Assembly (NCBI GenBank): GCA_030426465.1
Contig: JAUHYK010000041.1
Location: 1 to 38,321 of the forward strand
Source: Alphaproteobacteria bacterium
Lineage (GTDB): Bacteria > Pseudomonadota > Alphaproteobacteria > Caulobacterales > Parvularculaceae
Direction of reading: 5' to 3'
DNA length: 38,321 nt
A program made the position numbers and the translations under genes. The stretch's first letter is position 1; every line of letters starts with the position of its first letter. The notes under the pieces are model-generated. The model made no database searches, was not told where the DNA came from, and saw nothing but the letters and a program-made list of their open reading frames with translations. Shown in pieces: positions 34,237 to 38,321 of this stretch.

Positions 34237-36309
34237 ATGCCGATGCTTCGGCCGATCTCTCTTCTTGCGGTCTTTTTGTTGGCCAATGTCTCGCCGCCGC
34301 TTGGGAGAGCGGCGGCGCAAGACCGGCCCGTGACCACACGCATGCTGGTCGAGATCAAGGATCTCTCCAGCGTCGCCATCTCCCCTGACGGCGCGTATGT
34401 CGCGTTTCGCGAGGAGCGCGCGTCGATTGAGGACAACTCATATCGCTCGGCGTGGCGCGTGCGCCGCCTCGACGATGACGGAACGCCCATCCGCGTTGCG
34501 GATGGCGGAGCGCCGCTACGAAATGGCGGGCTCTCAATAAACGAGCCGCCGCAATGGTCGCCGGACTCTCACTGGATATATTATCGCGCGCTTCTCGACG
34601 GAGAGGTCCAGATCTGGCGCGCGGCGCGGGACGGCGGCAAGGCGGAGCGTCTGACGTCGGACGCCGCCGATATCGAAGCGTTCGTGCTCGACCCTGGCGC
34701 CAGCGCGCTGATTTACAGGGTCGGCGCGACGCGCGAGGAAATCGTCCGCGCCGAAGAGGACGAATATGCAAAGGGCGTCCTCTTCGACGACTCCATATTT
34801 GCCGGCCAGGGACTGTTCCGGTCGGTGCTCATCAACGGCCGGCTGGCAAGCGAGCGCACCGATGACCGCATGATCCGCCGTCAGCTTCTGTGGGACGCGC
34901 CCAAGCGCGTCCGCGTCCTCGATTTGAACACGGGCGCCGTGCGGGAAGCCGCAGACCGCGAAGCGGAGCGGCTGCGCGCCAATGATCCGGCGGCCGGGCT
35001 CGCCGTTCGTTCGCCGTCGGGCGATCTTGTCGCTATTATCTCGGAGACGCCTGAAGGCAAGACCGTTTTGCGCGTGAGCCGCGCCGGCCGGGAAAAGCGC
35101 CCGATGATGTGCGGCGCCTGCGCGGATTTGAAGATCGTCGCCCTCGCCTGGCGGAACGACGATGAACTCATCATCACGTCGCGCGACGCGGAGCGGGGCT
35201 ACGCGCAAAGCCTTTATGTGTGGCGGCCGGAAGACGACGCGTTGCGCCTCGTCGCCGGATCCGATGGCCTGTTGAGCGGCGACCGCAGCGGCAAGACGCC
35301 ATGCGCAATAGGTGAGCATGCGGCCGTCTGCGTCGCCGCAGAGGCCGCCGCGCCGCCGCGTCTTGTCAGCATTCCATTAGATGGCGGCCCCGGCGCCGTG
35401 CTCTATGAGCCGAATGCGCGCCTCGCCGCCGCCATGCGCGGGAGCGTCGATGTCGAGTTCCTCGCCTGGACGGACAAGCGGGGACGGCGCTTCACCGGTC
35501 ATCTCTTTACGCCGAAAGCGCAAAGCGATGCAGGCCCGTTGCCGCTGTTCGTCACTTACTATGTCTGTCCGGGTTTCCTGCGCGGCGGCTTCGGCGATGA
35601 ATGGCCGCTGATCCCCATGGCGCAAGCCGGCGTCGCCGCGCTTTGCGTGAACGCACGGCTGCCCGGGCGCGAGGCTCGCGATGCGAAAGATGATTACCAG
35701 ACGGGTCTTGAAGGCGTCACCGCCGCCGCCGATCTCCTCGCGGCGCGCGGCTTCGTCGACCGGCGGAATATCGGCATGGGCGGGCTGAGTTTCGGCAGCG
35801 AAGTCACCTTGTGGACCGCATCTCATTCCGATCTCCTCGCCGCCGCGTCGGTTGCTTCGTCTGCGGCCTCGCCGACCTGGTACTGGTTCCGGTCGATGCA
35901 GGCGGGGTTTGCGCCGCGCGCGCGCGAGCAATGGGGTCTGGGAACGCCCGAAGAAACGCCGGATCGCTGGCGCGAACTGTCTCCAGCCTTTTATCCGGAG
36001 GAATTTACGGCGCCGATCCTCATGCAAATGGCCGAACAGGAATACCGGTCCGTGATCGAGTATTACGCGCGCATGCGCCGGGCAGGCGTCCCCGTGGAAT
36101 TATGGGCCTATCCGCACGAACCCCACATCAAGTTCCAGCCGCGTCACAAGCTTTCTGTCTATGACCGGAACCTCGATTGGTTCCGCTTCTGGCTGCTCGG
36201 CAGCGAGGATCCGGACCCTGGCAAGGCGGACCAGTACGAACGCTGGAGAAAGCTCAAGCGGCAAATGCATGAGCTCTCTTCGCACGAAATAAGCGAAAGC
36301 GGCGGCTGA
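34237..36309 (+). CDS. Atxe2-type lasso-peptide isopeptidase
   Basis: 690 residues. A signal peptide (1-26) directs it to the periplasm. A beta-propeller N-terminal half (about 40-420) is followed by an alpha/beta-hydrolase of the prolyl oligopeptidase clan. The nucleophile elbow is GLSFGSE with S518; likely partners are E600 (in MAEQEYR) and H630 (in PHEPHIKF), spacings close to the S527/E610/H638 triad of Atxe2. The end YDRNLDWFRFWLLG is also typical. These enzymes cut the isopeptide bond of the ring and linearise the lasso peptide. It follows the transducer by 45 bp, and its stop lies five bases from the convergent cyclase gene. A general dipeptidyl peptidase is a less likely alternative. 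Confidence 0.9.
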   Translation: MPMLRPISLLAVFLLANVSPPLGRAAAQDRPVTTRMLVEIKDLSSVAISPDGAYVAFREERASIEDNSYRSAWRVRRLDDDGTPIRVADGGAPLRNGGLSINEPPQWSPDSHWIYYRALLDGEVQIWRAARDGGKAERLTSDAADIEAFVLDPGASALIYRVGATREEIVRAEEDEYAKGVLFDDSIFAGQGLFRSVLINGRLASERTDDRMIRRQLLWDAPKRVRVLDLNTGAVREAADREAERLRANDPAAGLAVRSPSGDLVAIISETPEGKTVLRVSRAGREKRPMMCGACADLKIVALAWRNDDELIITSRDAERGYAQSLYVWRPEDDALRLVAGSDGLLSGDRSGKTPCAIGEHAAVCVAAEAAAPPRLVSIPLDGGPGAVLYEPNARLAAAMRGSVDVEFLAWTDKRGRRFTGHLFTPKAQSDAGPLPLFVTYYVCPGFLRGGFGDEWPLIPMAQAGVAALCVNARLPGREARDAKDDYQTGLEGVTAAADLLAARGFVDRRNIGMGGLSFGSEVTLWTASHSDLLAAASVASSAASPTWYWFRSMQAGFAPRAREQWGLGTPEETPDRWRELSPAFYPEEFTAPILMQMAEQEYRSVIEYYARMRRAGVPVELWAYPHEPHIKFQPRHKLSVYDRNLDWFRFWLLGSEDPDPGKADQYERWRKLKRQMHELSSHEISESGG

Positions 36310-36313
36310 TGTG

Positions 36314-38053
36314 TCACCAGCTTCGCGCCCAGAGTTCGGCGCAAGCGAATTCCAGCATCGCCGAAGAGGCGGCGTCTGAAAGCGTCTCATGTGAGGCGAT
36401 GGCGCGTTCAAGCGCTGTTGCATCGAGCACGTCATTTTCCCGCAGAAGGCCGCCAAGCAGCAACTCTGCGATGCGGGAGCGACGGCGATGAAGCACATGG
36501 GCGTTAAGACCGGCGAATGTTCCTTTCGACCGCCGATTGAGGATTGCGGCCGGCAGTTTCCCTGCGAACGCGTCCCGCGCGACCGATCGGTTCCTGCCGC
36601 CGGCGACATTCATCCAGGTTGGAATTCTGAGGCTCGTCTCGACTACCGGCTGCGAGAGGAGCGGCATGCGCAAGGGACCGAATGCGACGCGCTCCCGTCC
36701 GTCTCTGACGCCATGGCTTTTGCTGAGCGCGGCGATATGTTCGATCTTCCCTGGGAGCGCGCCCCGCGGTGCGATTGTCCATGGATGCGGCGGCGGCGGC
36801 GCGAGACTGGCGGCGTCTGCTAGAAATTCGCCGCGCCCTGAATTTTTCCGGGGAGGCGACACCGCCTTTTTCAGGGCAAGCCGACCAACCTTCCACACGC
36901 TGCAGGCGTGCAGTTCGGCGACGTCGCCGACAGCGGAAAAAAACCGCCGTCCGGGACCATGCGCAAGCAAGGCGTCCGCCGCCGGCGCCGAGCTGCTCAA
37001 ATAGCCGAGCACATAGTCGCCCCCGCTGCCGCTGAAGAAACTGTCCGCATGAATGCGATGCGCCACCGCTTCCATCGTGCAGTCCGCAATCCGCTTCAGC
37101 GGATGATGCGACGGCCGCGGCCGCCGCGTTAACGGCAGGTCTGTAAAATCGAAGGCATCGGCCGACATGGCGGCGAGATGGGCCGGCGCATTCAAAAATT
37201 CGGCGGCCTTGATCGCATAGCCGCGCTCGTCCTCTCCCGACTCCGGCGACCAGAGATTGACGCACTCAAAATTAGCGCCGGCCTCGCGAAGGCTCGCGGC
37301 GACAATCGAGGAATCGAGACCGCCCGACAGTTCGACGAGCGGCGACGCCGAGCGGGAACTCCATGCGCGCGTCGATTGAAGGATGACCGCGCCAAGCGCT
37401 TCAGCGGCGTCGCGCCGCTGCGTAAATTGCCGGCTCGCATTAGCGAAATCCCACGGGCTCCAGGCCTGATCAACCGACGCCGAACCCTTTGCCAAAGTGA
37501 GCCGACCGCCCGCCGGCAGTTCACGGACATGTTCGAGACATGTTTGCGCCGAACGCCATGCGGGCCAGGCGAGCCATTGCCGCAACACCGGCCAGTCGAT
37601 CGTCCCTTTGACGAGGCCGAGCCGCACGGCGACATCGACGTCCGAATAAAACGCCATCAGCCCGTCGCCGCAGTCCGAATAATAACATGGCGCGCCGCCG
37701 GATGGATCGCGCAGGACGCGCACCGGCTCCTCGAGAAGGACGCCGATATAGTCTCCCCAGAACAGGCGGAAGAAATCTCCTCCGCCCGATCCCGATATGC
37801 GCCGCGCTGCAGCGTCAGTGATCTCTCGCACCCCGCGGCCATCTTCATCGCGGGCGAACAAATCGCCAATGGCAACGACGCCGTCCCGGATAATGACGCC
37901 GTCCTCACTGTCCCGGTCGACGAGAAACACGGCGCTGCCGGAACGGCCAATGGGCGAAAGTCCGAGGATCGCAGCCGCGTCTTGCGCCAGTTTTTCGGCT
38001 CGCGTGCCTGCGCTTTGCGTCACCCAGGCAAGACCGATATAGCGGCCGCTCAT
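36314..38053 (-). CDS. Lasso-peptide macrocyclase (asparagine synthetase-like C protein)
   Basis: 579 residues. The N-terminal half is a glutaminase-like domain without an N-terminal Cys nucleophile (starts MSGRYIGLAW), as usual for lasso cyclases. The synthetase part has the PP-loop SGGLDSS (S243-D247), the SGSGGDYVLGY segment at about 345-355, and basic residues in the LPAAILNRRSKGTFAGLNAH end. It adenylates the side-chain carboxylate of Asp/Glu at core position 7-9 and joins it to the N-terminal amine, folding the tail through the ring. The start codon directly abuts the stop of the B gene (TAAATG), so they are co-translated. A primary-metabolism asparagine synthetase is unlikely given the missing Cys and the neighbours. 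Confidence 0.92.
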   Translation of the reverse strand: MSGRYIGLAWVTQSAGTRAEKLAQDAAAILGLSPIGRSGSAVFLVDRDSEDGVIIRDGVVAIGDLFARDEDGRGVREITDAAARRISGSGGGDFFRLFWGDYIGVLLEEPVRVLRDPSGGAPCYYSDCGDGLMAFYSDVDVAVRLGLVKGTIDWPVLRQWLAWPAWRSAQTCLEHVRELPAGGRLTLAKGSASVDQAWSPWDFANASRQFTQRRDAAEALGAVILQSTRAWSSRSASPLVELSGGLDSSIVAASLREAGANFECVNLWSPESGEDERGYAIKAAEFLNAPAHLAAMSADAFDFTDLPLTRRPRPSHHPLKRIADCTMEAVAHRIHADSFFSGSGGDYVLGYLSSSAPAADALLAHGPGRRFFSAVGDVAELHACSVWKVGRLALKKAVSPPRKNSGRGEFLADAASLAPPPPHPWTIAPRGALPGKIEHIAALSKSHGVRDGRERVAFGPLRMPLLSQPVVETSLRIPTWMNVAGGRNRSVARDAFAGKLPAAILNRRSKGTFAGLNAHVLHRRRSRIAELLLGGLLRENDVLDATALERAIASHETLSDAASSAMLEFACAELWARSW

Positions 38054-38321
38054 TTAAACGATCCTTATGGGCGTGAACATCGCTGCATATTCCAGGGGAC
38101 AGTTGAAGACGACGCCGTCACGCTGCACCCAGCAATGGGCGGCGAAGGGTTGCGCTTTGACGCCGATTACAAGACTGGCCGTAATGTTGCGCCGGAGGAG
38201 GAAGGAAAGCATCGCGATAGAATCCCGCAAACATACGGGACTCAACGGAACCAGCCGCCGCGTTGCATGGAAAGAGCGCGCCAGCGCGCAAATGGCGTCC
38301 GGCGGCGCTTCGGCGCCCGCA
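38054..38321 (-). CDS. Lasso-peptide leader peptidase (B protein, transglutaminase-like), 5' part outside window
   Basis: 89 codons are visible up to the window edge. CALARSFHATRRLVPLSPVC then LRDSIAMLSFLLRRNITASL, VIGVKAQPFAAHCWVQRDGV form the C-terminal half of the transglutaminase-like core of lasso B proteins: nucleophile Cys in SPVCLRDS, His in AAHCWV, Asp in QRDG. The enzyme removes the leader of the precursor at the Thr(-2) site with the help of a recognition (RRE) domain, either fused at the missing N-terminus or separate. The precursor gene A would be expected upstream, to the right of base 38321. Confidence 0.88.
   Translation of the reverse strand, partial: AGAEAPPDAICALARSFHATRRLVPLSPVCLRDSIAMLSFLLRRNITASLVIGVKAQPFAAHCWVQRDGVVFNCPLEYAAMFTPIRIV

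Noticed and set aside
1-38321. CRISPR array, tRNA or rRNA genes
   Set aside because: No regularly spaced direct repeats, cloverleaf-like segments or rRNA-like stretches were seen by eye.

Overview
The window reads as a chromosomal accessory stretch from an alphaproteobacterium. The grounds are the lasso-peptide/FecI-FecR/TonB layout, the DUF3649-PepSY-DUF3325 iron operon, the Fur-like box and the GC-rich codon use of the core genes. Parvularculales- or Caulobacterales-like is a guess from gene content only. No tRNA, rRNA or CRISPR array was seen. Base composition is uneven: the lasso cluster and iron operon are GC-rich, while the carbamoyltransferase/glycosyltransferase block and the methyltransferase gene are visibly more AT-rich, as expected for acquired segments.

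Layout. 0-2.1 kb: a beta-lactamase-fold serine hydrolase (cut by the left edge) and a secreted NTF2-like protein diverge from a 12-bp-arm inverted repeat; a MarR regulator with its own palindrome follows. 2.2-4.2 kb: a 42-codon peptide gene whose stop overlaps the start of an ABC exporter, a candidate secreted or modified peptide system. 4.5-9.6 kb: a block of poorly known proteins (HNH nuclease-like, riboflavin-kinase DUF120-like, HEPN-like, a frameshifted PD-ExA protein, a PD-(D/E)xK protein) that looks defence-related. 10.2-14.4 kb: a Gabija-type pair (OLD/TOPRIM ATPase-nuclease plus UvrD-like helicase), followed by a decayed tyrosine integrase.

15.4-20.2 kb: a surface-glycan block with a NodU/CmcH-type carbamoyltransferase, a DXD glycosyltransferase and a remarkable 754-residue GT25 / sulfotransferase-like / GH16 fusion. 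20.4-26.3 kb: a Fur-box-preceded iron operon (TonB siderophore receptor, TPR-sulfotransferase, DUF3649, PepSY, DUF3325). 26.6-29.2 kb: a HTH remnant, a one-chain methyltransferase/Mrr-like nuclease, and two paralogous small XRE repressors with matching 29-bp palindromic operators.

29.2-38.3 kb: a lasso-peptide locus. On the plus strand an XRE regulator, ECF sigma factor, FecR anti-sigma factor, STN-domain TonB transducer and Atxe2-type isopeptidase form one tight series. Converging on it from the right are the lasso cyclase (C) and the leader peptidase (B, cut by the window end). The precursor gene A is probably just beyond the right edge. The inferred logic is that B and C make the lasso peptide, the transducer senses or imports it and signals through FecR and the sigma factor, and the isopeptidase linearises it.
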